From Clostridium sp. 27_14 (GTDB lineage Bacteria > Bacillota > Clostridia > TANB77 > CAG-508), in NCBI GenBank assembly GCA_001916035.1, contig MNRQ01000020.1:86964-150963 (forward strand): 64,000 nucleotides of DNA, in the 5' to 3' direction. A model generated the notes under the pieces. That model had not been told where the DNA came from and made no database searches. It worked only from the letters and a program-made list of their open reading frames with translations. Both the position numbers and the translations under genes were made by a program. Below are positions 31,160-39,651 of this stretch, in pieces (the stretch's first letter is position 1; each line of letters opens with the position of its first letter).

Positions 31160-32438
31160 TTCTGTCAGCCCTCCTTTTCTTGTATTCAGGAGAGTTTTTT
31201 AGTTTTTGCTTTTCAAGTCTTTCTTTTTCTCTAGCTTCTTCAAGAGCTTTTCTTTCAGCTTGTATTTTTTCTTGCTCAATTCTTTGTTTTTCTAACTCAT
31301 CTTGTTTCTCTTTAGCAAATAGTCCTTTAAATAAGTCAAAAACTTTTTGTGGAGCAAGTTTTATAGCATGGAAGTAATCTTTCGCTTTTTCTACAATATC
31401 ATCATATAGAGATTTCCACTTATCTACTGCATTTCTTAAATTATCAATTCTACTATTAAGTTCATATATTTCTTTATCTGCAACAATTCCTTTTTTAGCA
31501 TATTCAGTTAAATTCTCATAATCTTCTTGTTCTAATTCAATTTTTTTAGAAAATCTCTTTTGTTTTCCTAAATTGGAAATGTTCTCAATTTGCTTATCAT
31601 ATTTCATATAGGAATTATAAGCAGATTCTTTTTCTTCAACTTTATTTGTAATGTTTTCTAATCTTTCAGTATCTTTCTTAATTTTAAATTGTAAATCATC
31701 TAAATGTTCTTGATTACTACCTTTTACACCACGAATAAAGTCTTTATAACCACAATCACTCATATATTGGAAAAATCGGTCTTGTAATAAGCTATATGAT
31801 TTTATTAAAACTGCATTTCCTTTTTTATCATATACAGGTTTTCCTTGATTATCTAATACTTGCTCTGATTTCCATTTATTACTATGACTTACTTGATTGA
31901 TTACTTCTTTTGTAGTTCCAATTAGTGCTTTGTCTTTACATTTCTTTGTCCATTTTACTTCTTTTCTTACAACAGGGAGTGCTACAACATGTAAGTGATA
32001 ATGATATATAGTCTTTCCATATTTTTCTGTTAAAGCAGTATTTATTTCATCTGCATGCATAACTGCTGATATAATGTTATTAGCTCCCATTTCTTGTTCA
32101 GCGAAGTGAAAAGCTTTTTCATAAAATTCTTTTGCAAATTCATAACCACCATGTTTCTCAAAATAGTCAGAGTTAATATCAAATATAAGTTCATCAAAAA
32201 GTTTAGCATTTTCTCTTAAACCTCTTAATGATACTTGTCCTTTATCAAGCAACTCTTTTAATTTTTCATTATAGGTAGTTTCACATCTTTTGTAGTGTAT
32301 ATTATTTTGTGTTTGCTCTATATCAACATTCATATTAGAATATGATTTATTTTTTCTTTCGTTGTGTCTTTCAGCTTTAGTTATACTTGCTTTAGTATAA
32401 GTTTCTACTCTAGCTACTGAATAGTTTGTTTTGTTCAT
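31149..32438 (-). CDS. tnpZ: TnpZ-type MOBV relaxase
   Basis: A 429-aa mobilisation relaxase that would nick oriT and lead the strand into a recipient using a helper conjugation system. Typical N-terminal VARVETYTKASI, RGLRENAKLFDELIFDI, and the metal-binding HADEINTALTEKYGKTIYHYHLHVVALPVV, a split version of the HxDE...HxH motif. The C-terminal 170 residues are coiled coil and end in a Lys/Arg/Glu-rich tail. AGAAAGG precedes the ATG. This is the only relaxase in the left block with an intact frame. Confidence 0.88.
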   Translation of the reverse strand: MNKTNYSVARVETYTKASITKAERHNERKNKSYSNMNVDIEQTQNNIHYKRCETTYNEKLKELLDKGQVSLRGLRENAKLFDELIFDINSDYFEKHGGYEFAKEFYEKAFHFAEQEMGANNIISAVMHADEINTALTEKYGKTIYHYHLHVVALPVVRKEVKWTKKCKDKALIGTTKEVINQVSHSNKWKSEQVLDNQGKPVYDKKGNAVLIKSYSLLQDRFFQYMSDCGYKDFIRGVKGSNQEHLDDLQFKIKKDTERLENITNKVEEKESAYNSYMKYDKQIENISNLGKQKRFSKKIELEQEDYENLTEYAKKGIVADKEIYELNSRIDNLRNAVDKWKSLYDDIVEKAKDYFHAIKLAPQKVFDLFKGLFAKEKQDELEKQRIEQEKIQAERKALEEAREKERLEKQKLKNSPEYKKRRADRNAR

Positions 32439-32486
32439 TTAAATATCCTTTCTTGCAGGTAGCAAAGAGGCGACCAAAGGGAGCTG

Positions 32487-32711
32487 TTACATAACTTTCT
32501 TGCGAAAGTATGTAACCCACTATGACACTTTCAAAACTTCGTTTTGCAAAGATGTCGTGGGCTCCTTGCGGAGGGCTCATAAATTATCTAATCTAGAGAT
32601 AGATAATTTATGTTTGGCTTCGCCAAAGCAAAAGAATATATTTAATATCATTTATATATTCTTTTGCTCATCTTAACAATTTATTTACATACCAAAAATA
32701 AATTGTTAAGC
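32487..32711. repeat. cluster of tandem stem-loops upstream of tnpZ (probable oriT and single-strand origin)
   Basis: At least six hairpins in 225 bp: GTTACATA...ATGTAAC (32487-32517, next to GTGGG and a GTCATA box on the minus strand), CAAAACTTCGTTTTG, CATAAATTATCTA...TAGATAATTTATG (32579-32611), TTTGGCTTCGCCAAA, CAAAAGAATATAT...ATATATTCTTTTG and CTTAACAATTTATT...AATAAATTGTTAAG. On the minus strand the first hairpin is preceded by ATAGTGGGTTACAT, as in MOBV nick regions. Confidence 0.65.
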
Positions 32712-33170
32712 TCTTTTTGTTCTGTATAAATGGAGAGGGTAGAAATTTATATACAAAAAAAGACCATAAGCGATATACCAATACTCTATTTACCCACGGC
32801 GAATACAATATTAATAAGCTCAAACAAAATTTGAGTTTTAAATATGTACTCATTTTTTTAGTGTGTATGTAAATAGAATATTGAACTTTGCACTCATGGC
32901 TTTCTTAATTACTTATAAATACTGGACAAGTTTACTATTATTATTTTAAAATTTTCACACTTTCTAATAACCAGCTCGCAATCCCTTATGCGACTCGTTT
33001 TCGCCTGGCATCTGAGGAATTATAAAATTCCCAAGAGATTGTCAATATTCTATATTCTTTTATTGAATACACATAATATATATCATGATTTTAGCTAAAA
33101 ATCAATAAATTCTGTAAATTTTTGTAATTTTAGCTACAACTTTGCAATAATATCGAGAATTTTGTAAAAC
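32712..33170. other. non-coding stretch between tnpZ upstream region and the zinc-ribbon gene
   Basis: About 460 bp without a credible gene; one small stem (CTCAAA, CAAAA, TTTGAG near 32820) and AT-rich spacer. A short minus-strand frame at 32668-32853 has no ribosome binding site and overlaps hairpins, so I do not call it. Confidence 0.45.
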
Positions 33171-33199
33171 TTGACTTCTTATGGGAAACCTGCTATATT
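33171..33199 (+). promoter_or_regulatory. promoter of the zinc-ribbon gene
   Basis: TTGACT, 17 bp (containing TTATGGGAAA), then TATATT, about 72 bp before the start. Confidence 0.65.
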
Positions 33200-33271
33200 A
33201 TACATAATACTTCAGTATTGTAATAAGCAACACACCAATTCAATATGTCGATTGACAAGGAGGATTTCAAA

Positions 33272-33718
33272 ATGAAAATTAAGACAGAAAATTATGTGTG
33301 TTCCATTTGTGGAAAGCGGAATGTAAAACTTTGGCGTCCTTATATGGACACAACTCCATTAATTTGTGCAGAATGTGCAGAAAAACGGCAAACACCATAT
33401 GAGTACGAGGAAACGATTTGGCAAAAAGAAGATAACGGTTGGTATACTGGGAAATTTACTGGCAAAAAACTTCCCTTACCTAAATGGGAAGTCGATGAGA
33501 AAGGTAAAGTTCCCTCATATCAAGGACCTGGACCTGATGGCGAACCTAGATCTATGACTGACCAACTTATTGTTGATTTGTCAGATGTTTCAACTTCATA
33601 TACATCTGGAAGTACTTCTATGGTACCAGCTTGCCCTGATGAAGACGGAGAATTTTGGGGATATACTTCCGTTCCTGAAGAAAACTGCAAATGGTGGGAA
33701 GAATTGCCGACAAGATAA
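33272..33718 (+). CDS. small protein with N-terminal CxxC zinc ribbon
   Basis: A 148-aa protein starting MKIKTENYVCSICGKRNVKL, with a second pair in LICAECAEKR, so two CxxC pairs spaced for one zinc. The rest is rich in Pro, Trp, Gly and acidic residues (KLPLPKWEVDEKGKVPS) and matches no family I recognise. ATG after AAGGAGG is preferred over an upstream in-frame ATG. Codons are more balanced than in neighbours. It occupies the cargo position between tnpZ and tnpV, where Tn4451 carries catP, but it is not a resistance gene. Confidence 0.7.
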   Translation: MKIKTENYVCSICGKRNVKLWRPYMDTTPLICAECAEKRQTPYEYEETIWQKEDNGWYTGKFTGKKLPLPKWEVDEKGKVPSYQGPGPDGEPRSMTDQLIVDLSDVSTSYTSGSTSMVPACPDEDGEFWGYTSVPEENCKWWEELPTR

Positions 33719-33731
33719 TGTTGGCAACAGT

Positions 33732-33775
33732 AAAAAACGAACGTCGGATCTGAAAAGATTCGGCGTTTGTTTTTC
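33732..33775 (+). terminator. terminator of the zinc-ribbon gene
   Basis: AAAAAACGAACG and CGTTTGTTTTT enclose an inner stem (TCGGATCT/AGATTCGG). Confidence 0.8.
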
Positions 33776-33789
33776 TATCATATTGATTA

Positions 33790-34152
33790 CTAGCAGTAGA
33801 TTAATTCTTTAAATATGATTTCGTCAACTATATGCTTATAATTATTCATAAGACCAGTCCATTTTAAAGGGTCGGTATTTTTCAAATTTTCATCAATAGG
33901 ATTTTTTTCTAGCATTTGTGCCATAAGCATTTCAAATCTTTCTTTAGCTTGTTTGTCAGTTTCTACAATATGTTTTCTTAAAGTTTTGTTCATAAACATT
34001 ATTATATATTCTGCTTTCTTGTGATTCTTTAAATATTTTAATCTTAAATGCCCATATTTTCCAATAATATAATTTTTCTCATAATCTTCTTTCTCTAAAT
34101 ATAAGTCAGGAATGAAAAAATCTCCCTCTTTGTGATAAGTTATCTCTACCAT
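33790..34152 (-). CDS. tnpV: TnpV-like transposon protein
   Basis: A 120-aa protein with the TnpV core: GDFFIPDLYL, GKYGHLRLKYLKNHKKAEY, then a long helical part and the C-terminal VDEIIFKELIYC. Its paralogue at 43406 in the other element shares GKYGKLRLKYLLEHNKVEY and the EEIIFKELIYV end. Tn4451 family accessory protein of unknown function. Intact, with its own ribosome binding site (AGGAGG). Confidence 0.85.
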   Translation of the reverse strand: MVEITYHKEGDFFIPDLYLEKEDYEKNYIIGKYGHLRLKYLKNHKKAEYIIMFMNKTLRKHIVETDKQAKERFEMLMAQMLEKNPIDENLKNTDPLKWTGLMNNYKHIVDEIIFKELIYC

Positions 34153-34254
34153 AACTAAAACCTCCTAAAATTTAATTTCACTACTTTTAGAACTATAATT
34201 TTATATCTGCTAAAGCTGTCTATAAATACTAATTTTTATAAAGTGTACTTAACT

Positions 34255-34277
34255 TAAGTCTACTGGGTTAGGACTTA
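34255..34277 (+). other. MOBV-type oriT (RS-A-like) site
   Basis: TAAGTC and GACTTA flank TACTGGGTTAG. This is the layout of the pMV158/RS-A nick regions of MOBV relaxases (inverted arms around TAGTGNGTTA). It lies 50 bp before a Mob N-terminal fragment. Confidence 0.6.
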
Positions 34278-34327
34278 TGGCAAAGCCAAAGCCCTGTGCT
34301 ACGAAGAAATTTCAAGGAGGTGCTTTT

Positions 34328-34685
34328 ATGGAGCAAGAATTAGCATATTCTTTTCACTTAGGTAGCGACAAAAACAAAAGTAAATTAGCAAAGAAAGTTG
34401 CAAAGGAAAATTTACCTGGTACTACTTCTCTATCAAATAATGCAATTCAAAATGCAAAAGATTTGTCAGACGTAAATAAACACAATTTAAGAGATTATGA
34501 TAATCAAAGAGAATTGATATGACAAAGATAATAACTATAAAATAGTAAGTGATGATCTATACAAAAATGGTATATTTACTGATGATGAAAATGAAATTGC
34601 AAATAATATTGCTAGAAAAATAAAACCGAAAGAAAATATAGAACAAGCAAAAAATAAAAAGAAAAATAATTTTGAATTAAAGTAA
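34328..34685 (+). pseudogene. internally deleted MOBV relaxase fragment
   Basis: Starts MEQELAYSFHLGSDKNKSKL, the same N terminus as the relaxase at 26480, and runs to NKHNLRDYDNQRELI, where it stops at 34520. A second frame (DKDNNYKIVSDDLYKNGIFT onward, to a stop at 34685) begins at the break. The catalytic middle with the HxDE/HxH motif is absent, so a large deletion joined the ends. Confidence 0.65.
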
Positions 34686-34699
34686 AGGAGTAAAATATT

Positions 34700-34957
34700 A
34701 TGGAAGAAAATAAAGTTGAAAATGTAATAAATATAATCAAAAATATGGATATAAAAGATAAATTAAGACTTGGAATATGTCTATCTACTAGTAGTTGGAC
34801 TAATATTCTATATGATAAAACAAAAATGTATGAGAAATTTAATACTATACTAAAAGAAATTGATGAAGAATATAGAACTACTCTAATAAATTTTGCAAAG
34901 TATAAACTTGTAATGTTTACAATGTCTAAAAATTATGGAAATGGAACAAACAGATAG
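34700..34957 (+). CDS. small helical protein behind the relaxase fragment
   Basis: An 85-aa protein, MEENKVENVINIIKNMDIKD then KLRLGICLSTSSW, predominantly helical. AAGGAG precedes the ATG. Distantly similar to the broken gene at 27832 (shared DxxxKLRLxI core) and at the same position after a mob gene. Function unknown. Confidence 0.55.
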   Translation: MEENKVENVINIIKNMDIKDKLRLGICLSTSSWTNILYDKTKMYEKFNTILKEIDEEYRTTLINFAKYKLVMFTMSKNYGNGTNR

Positions 34958-35010
34958 AAATAAAATTGCTTTATATTTAGTAAATAATGTAAATTAGAAA
35001 AATCTGTTTT

Positions 35011-35039
35011 TTGACATTTTTATATAAATGTGTTATAAT
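35011..35039 (+). promoter_or_regulatory. promoter of the 35.1-kb small gene
   Basis: TTGACA, 17 bp (TTTTTATATAAATGTGT), then TATAAT, followed by an 88-nt leader that can form TGTAAC/GTTGCA-type stems. Confidence 0.8.
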
Positions 35040-35127
35040 TATAAGTGATGTAACATATTGTAACTCCGTTGCATCAGTAGCTATAGACAGATTTTATTAA
35101 TGGTACTTACCCAAGGAGGAAAAAATT

Positions 35128-35364
35128 ATGTTGGATATCAAAACCGCAACAATCGTTCGCAAGGCAATAAATGAGCACTTTTCTTCACCCAATATGGTAA
35201 GTTTGGAAGCAGTTTGCAGAATGCAGCCTGTTGTTCAGAATACCAATGGCATTGGCTATACTATCCTTGCTCTTCAGTCTGGAGACCTTACCATTCTGGT
35301 ATGGGTACAGTTCAACGAGAAGCTTGGTGTTATGGTGAAAAGTGTCAAAGCTCAGGCGTGGTAA
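35128..35364 (+). CDS. small protein of unknown function, monocistronic
   Basis: A 78-aa protein, MLDIKTATIVRKAINEHFSS then a beta-rich part (GIGYTILALQSGDLTILVWV). AAGGAGG precedes the ATG. Codon use (CTT, GCC, CAG, GGC, CTG) is far from the AT-extreme choice of neighbouring mob genes. It has a strong promoter, a leader and a terminator of its own. Confidence 0.65.
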   Translation: MLDIKTATIVRKAINEHFSSPNMVSLEAVCRMQPVVQNTNGIGYTILALQSGDLTILVWVQFNEKLGVMVKSVKAQAW

Positions 35365-35390
35365 ATCAAAACAAAAAAGAAATTATTCTT

Positions 35391-35417
35391 TCTCTCTCAG
35401 CAATGAGGGAGTTTTTT
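35391..35417 (+). terminator. terminator of the 35.1-kb gene
   Basis: CTCTCTC, AGCAAT, GAGGGAG, TTTTTT. Confidence 0.8.
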
Positions 35418-35583
35418 ATATATTTTTGTTAAAATAAATTTTTTCATTTGTATTGCAATTTATTAAAAATATAATATACTTTAATAAATTGATTGATATT
35501 TGTATCAATCGTTAAAGGCGTGAAAAAAGTTGTAGATATCTACGTTGTCCGCACCAATAACATATCGTCATACAAAACAAAAA

Positions 35584-35625
35584 GGATTAAATCGACTGTA
35601 AACAGTCGATTTTTTTCGTTCTTAA
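35584..35625 (+). repeat. 42-bp direct repeat, right copy, with terminator
   Basis: Starts GATTAAATCGACTG, ends TTTTTTTCGTTCTTAAG; 38 of 42 positions match 23941-23982. Contains a perfect terminator (ATCGACTG, TAAA, CAGTCGAT, T7). Upstream (35510-35580) is a leader-like sequence without a gene. Confidence 0.75.
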
Positions 35626-35671
35626 GCAATATAATTTTTCGAAATAGTAATATTGTTATATTTTATGCAAT

Positions 35672-35700
35672 TTGCAATTTTATGTAAAATAGCGTATCAT
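35672..35700 (+). promoter_or_regulatory. promoter with ATGTAAAAT spacer, copy
   Basis: TTGCAA, 17 bp, then TATCAT; its first 20 bp are identical to the promoter at 28165. Confidence 0.55.
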
Positions 35701-35746
35701 AATTATATATGCTTTATTGCACAATATTATCTTAGGAGGAATAACT

Positions 35747-35884
35747 AATAGAAAAAACATTACGGTTACTGCAACAAACATGTTTAAATTAGTAAGCAAA
35801 TCCTTTACAAAGTGCTTTTTTAAAGAAAACAAAGATACTTCTAACTATAGCATTATGAACAATATACTAAAAAAATACTCATAA
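35747..35884 (+). pseudogene. small gene that lost its start codon
   Basis: AGGAGG at about 35734 is followed by a frame NRKNITVTATNMFKLVSKSF then TKCFFKENKDTSNYS to a TAA, with no ATG, GTG or TTG at the right distance. The opening resembles MDNITVTKKN of the small gene at 8823. Either an eroded copy or a non-standard start; I favour erosion. Confidence 0.35.
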
Positions 35885-36034
35885 ATATAGTGCCCCAAAA
35901 TTATTAGACAAAAATATTTAATAATTTGGAAACACTTCATAAATAACCTTTTAGAATAACGTAAAACTATTACCTATTTAAGAAATACATAGCAAAATTT
36001 AAGTAAGAAGCAAACAAACACCATAAATATATAA

Positions 36035-36949
36035 TTACAATTTATCAATAAATTTCTTTTTAATTTCATAAGAAGAATGTACATAAATCCCTAAAGTCAC
36101 ACTAACATTAGAATGACCCAACACTTCACTTAAAGACTTTACATCCATACCAACCCTAACACATCTTGTTGCAAATGTATGTCTTAAACAATGAAACTTT
36201 TTATATTGAATATTACAATTATTCAACATTTTTTTATATGTATATCTATAACTTAATGGTTCTATAACCTTGTCTTTTCCAGATATAACAAAATCATTTT
36301 TAGAATATTTTTTAGAAAATTCTCTCAATTTCTTATACAAAATTTTAGCCATTGGTATTTCTCTAACTGATTTCTTCGTTTTAGGAGAAGTTATTATAAT
36401 CTTACTATTATTTTTACTTAAATATATTCTCTGAACAGTATGAATTACCCTTATTTTTTTTGCATCAAAATCTATATCAGCCCACCTCAATGCACAAATC
36501 TCACCTATTCTTAAACCAGAATACATACTAATCAATACCCCTATTTCTTTTAAATCATTTGAATTCAATATATAATTTTCTATCTTCTTTCTTTCTTTTT
36601 CATTAAATATCTCAACTTCACTTCCACCAGATGTTGGTAATGATATCAAATCTAATTTAAAATCTATATCATATTTTCTTTCACAATATTTTAAAATTGA
36701 TTTTAATACTGTTATTATATCTTTTATTGTTTTATCTGACAAAGTTTCTTGTAAATCTTCTATATATCTATTTATATCAATATTATTAAACTTTTTTAAG
36801 GTATACTCTCCAAAATCCTTTTTTAAATATTTTACAATTTTAAATTTATAATTTGAATATGTCGATTCTTTGATTCTCATTCTCTTATATGATAGCCATT
36901 CATCACATAAAACATTAAATTTTTTTTCTTTTTCATTTAAACATTTCAT
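36035..36949 (-). CDS. tyrosine site-specific integrase/recombinase
   Basis: A 304-aa phage-type integrase with an N-terminal SAM-like core-binding domain (about 15-105) and a catalytic domain with the complete set: Arg in SGLRIGEICALRW, Lys in SPKTKKSVREIP, HCLRHTFATR (His-x-x-Arg), LGHSNVSV and the nucleophile Tyr in LGIYVHS. Intact. No xis or att repeat was found next to it, so it may be a resident recombinase or the last gene of a lost element. 36950-37349 upstream holds no gene I can support. Confidence 0.88.
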   Translation of the reverse strand: MKCLNEKEKKFNVLCDEWLSYKRMRIKESTYSNYKFKIVKYLKKDFGEYTLKKFNNIDINRYIEDLQETLSDKTIKDIITVLKSILKYCERKYDIDFKLDLISLPTSGGSEVEIFNEKERKKIENYILNSNDLKEIGVLISMYSGLRIGEICALRWADIDFDAKKIRVIHTVQRIYLSKNNSKIIITSPKTKKSVREIPMAKILYKKLREFSKKYSKNDFVISGKDKVIEPLSYRYTYKKMLNNCNIQYKKFHCLRHTFATRCVRVGMDVKSLSEVLGHSNVSVTLGIYVHSSYEIKKKFIDKL

Positions 36950-37349
36950 TTCTTCAACTTTCCTTTCTAAAACGCCATATATTGTGTTATAAAAATTTTA
37001 AAATTTTTTCATAATATAAAGCCAAAATATTTTAATTTTTATTATAAGAGTTCCTTTATTGATAAATATACCATATCTTTAGCAATTGGAACAAAGTTAT
37101 AGTTAGTGTTTTTGCTCGTTTTATGTAAAATAAAGCTTATTTTTTCCATTTTTTTATTACTGTGAATAACTTTTAAAATTCCTGTAATACTAATAGTACG
37201 AATTATTTTTTGAACTTTTTGTCGTTTTTTGTCGAATTTAGGTGGGTTTATTAGGACTTTTACCATTTGGCAATTTTCATATTCCTAGTTTGTTCTATAT
37301 TTACTTATAAATTGTTATACTTATTTTAGTTAATATGGAGGTGTACATT
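36950..37349. other. non-coding region between integrase and regulator
   Basis: 400 bp of AT-rich DNA. A 74-codon minus-strand frame at 37042-37266 has no ribosome binding site and unconvincing composition. TTTTGTCGAA at 37227-37236 resembles a Spo0A box but a single match is not evidence. Confidence 0.4.
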
Positions 37350-37688
37350 ATGAAATCTAATGTAAAAAATTCAATTGATTCTGCTATCGGTAAAGTATTC
37401 AAATCCTATAGAAAAAAATATCACTTGACTCAAACTCAAGTTGCTGATAAACTTGGTATATCAGAAAAATACATTTCGAGATTAGAAAATGGAAATAGTG
37501 GAGTTAAACTTGAAACTTTAATAAATTACATGAACACTTTAGGCATAGCACCTGATGTTTTATTTAAAGACTTAATGAGAAATAATGATGTAGTTTTCCA
37601 AGTAAACTTATCTCAAAAAATCAGTGAATTACCTAAAGAAAGACAAAGATTTATTAATAAAATCGTAGACGAATTAAAACGCCTATAA
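37350..37688 (+). CDS. XRE-family (SinR-like) transcriptional regulator
   Basis: A 112-aa DNA-binding protein. Helix-turn-helix at about 13-66 (GKVFKSYRKKYHLTQTQVAD, KLGISEKYISRLENG) and a C-terminal helical pair (ELPKERQRFINKIVDELKRL) that probably dimerises. AGGAGG lies nine bases before the chosen ATG; five in-frame codons upstream include the ribosome binding site and were discarded. Target unknown. Confidence 0.85.
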   Translation: MKSNVKNSIDSAIGKVFKSYRKKYHLTQTQVADKLGISEKYISRLENGNSGVKLETLINYMNTLGIAPDVLFKDLMRNNDVVFQVNLSQKISELPKERQRFINKIVDELKRL

Positions 37689-37692
37689 AGTC

Positions 37693-37746
37693 AAAAAAAG
37701 TTCCACAAATATTAGACAATTCTCTAATATTTGTAGAACTTTTTTT
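37693..37746. terminator. bidirectional terminator
   Basis: AAAAAAAGTTC and GAACTTTTTTT flank an inner perfect stem ACAAATATTAGA/TCTAATATTTGT between convergent genes. Confidence 0.85.
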
Positions 37747-37760
37747 ATATCTCATTACAT

Positions 37761-39194
37761 TTATTCTTTCCAAAAAGCCTCATAAGTTTTATAAGCTGAA
37801 TAAATATCATATTTACTAGTTACCTCATAAGGAGCATGCATTGAAAGAACTGGAACACCACAATCAATTACATCTGTACCTTTATTAGCCAAAATATATG
37901 CAATTGTACCTCCTCCTCCAACATCAACTTTTCCTAATTCAGCAACTTGATATTTTATTTCATTTTTTTCTAGTACATTACGTACCCAAGCCACATATTC
38001 AGCATTAGCATCAGAAGCACCTGATTTTCCTCTCACACCTGTATACTTATTTAATGTTATTCCTCTACCTAAATATCCTGCATTTGTTGTATCTGAAACA
38101 TACGCATAAATTGGATCAAAACCCGCATCAACATCAGAAGATAACATTTTAGAAAAACAAAATACCTTATCTAATAAGTTAGGCTTATTTATCCCCAATT
38201 TATTTAATATTTCTGATATAAAGAAATCAAACATATGTGATTCCATACCTGTATTTCCCATACTTCCTATTTCTTCTTTATCTGACAAAATACATACTGC
38301 CGTATTTTTTACATTTTGTAAATTCATCATTGCTGCTAAAGATGTATATGCACATACTTTATCATCTTGACCATAACCAGCAACCATACTTTCATCAAAT
38401 CCTAATGAACGTGCTTTAAAAGCTGGAACTAATTCCAATTCCGCACTTAATAAATCTGATTCTGTAATTCCATATTTTTGATTCAACAAATTCAATATAT
38501 TTAATTTAACTCTTTCACTAACTCCACATTGTTTTTTATGTTCTTCACCATCTTTATTACAACATGTAAATGGTATACTTCCTATTAAAAGTCTTAAATC
38601 TTCTCCTTCTACACCATTTTTTAATTTTTTCTCCATTTGTTCTTGTGCTAAATGTGGCAATAAATCTGTTATTGTAAATATTGGATCTGTTTCCTTTTCA
38701 CCTATCTCGATTTCTATTTTTTCCCCATTAGTTTTTACTATAACTCCATGTATACTAAGTGGTATTGTTGTCCATTGATATTTTTTTATTCCACCATAAT
38801 AATGTGTTTTAAAATAAGCCAAACCACCATCTTCACATAATGGATTTGGTTTTAAATCTAACCTTGGTGAATCAACATGTGAACCTATGATATGCATTCC
38901 ATTTTCTTCTATACCTTTTTCACCAATTATAGCCAAGTACATGCTTTTTCCTCTGTTTATAAAATACACTTTATCACCTGGCACTAAATTTTGTTTATTT
39001 ATTATATCTGTAAAGCCATTTTCATCTGCTAATTTTTTAGCATTTTTTATAAACTCTCTTTCTATTTTTGACCTATTTAAAAATTCCATATAGCCATTTG
39101 AAATCTTATAAATTTCCTCTTTTTGACCTTCTTTTAAGCATTTCCATCCTTCTTCTTTTTTGTTAAAAAGTTTTTCCTTTAGTTCTTCTCCCAT
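37761..39194 (-). CDS. M18 family aminopeptidase
   Basis: A cytosolic co-catalytic zinc aminopeptidase of 477 aa, preferring acidic or hydrophobic N termini in the family. Metal and catalytic motifs: GSHVDSPRLDLKP (His, Asp), DDKVCAYTSL (bridging Asp), KEEIGSMGNTG (Glu-Glu), SSDVDAGFDP and the C-terminal SMHAPYE His. Full length. The ATG (MGEELKEK) was chosen over an in-frame GTG three codons upstream because AAAGGATA lies too close to the GTG. The 450 bp to the right (39195-39651) hold no gene. Confidence 0.93.
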   Translation of the reverse strand: MGEELKEKLFNKKEEGWKCLKEGQKEEIYKISNGYMEFLNRSKIEREFIKNAKKLADENGFTDIINKQNLVPGDKVYFINRGKSMYLAIIGEKGIEENGMHIIGSHVDSPRLDLKPNPLCEDGGLAYFKTHYYGGIKKYQWTTIPLSIHGVIVKTNGEKIEIEIGEKETDPIFTITDLLPHLAQEQMEKKLKNGVEGEDLRLLIGSIPFTCCNKDGEEHKKQCGVSERVKLNILNLLNQKYGITESDLLSAELELVPAFKARSLGFDESMVAGYGQDDKVCAYTSLAAMMNLQNVKNTAVCILSDKEEIGSMGNTGMESHMFDFFISEILNKLGINKPNLLDKVFCFSKMLSSDVDAGFDPIYAYVSDTTNAGYLGRGITLNKYTGVRGKSGASDANAEYVAWVRNVLEKNEIKYQVAELGKVDVGGGGTIAYILANKGTDVIDCGVPVLSMHAPYEVTSKYDIYSAYKTYEAFWKE

Positions 39195-39651
39195 TTTTAT
39201 CACTATCCTTTCTTAATTCGTATTATGGTCACAGTATATCACTTTTTGTTTTTTTTGTCTATATCGTATATAATGCTAATATCTTATGCTCATACTATAA
39301 AAAATATGTATAATATGACAAGATCTTTTGAAAACATAATTTATACTAAAAAAATTTTATGTAATTTTTCTTTTCAAAATAGTTACATGTATTCAGCAAA
39401 CAAACAAGAATTAAAAATATAAAAGATGAAACAAATGCTATTGACTCATTAATTTTTTGTTTTTTATTGACTTGACTACATTTTTTTGCTACAATGCTAG
39501 TAATATTCATATATTTATATGTTTATTTTATTTATTTTTTGTTTATGAACTAGATTTCTTCAAAAAGCAATCTAGTTCTTATTTATATATCTACAAAAAA
39601 ACAAATTCTATGATACTTTAATATATCCTTTTAATATAATCTTTTATTTTC
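39195..39651. other. non-coding region with one hairpin
   Basis: AT-rich, no credible gene. A stem GAACTAGATT/AATCTAGTTC at 39547-39578 may be the terminator of the long gene to its right, although the T-tract is weak on that strand. A 65-codon plus-strand frame at 39225 has no ribosome binding site. Confidence 0.45.

Noticed and set aside
37042..37266. 74-codon minus-strand frame between integrase and regulator
   Set aside because: No ribosome binding site, no similarity recalled, and it lies in spacer DNA.
39225..39422. 65-codon plus-strand frame
   Set aside because: No ribosome binding site and random-looking composition.
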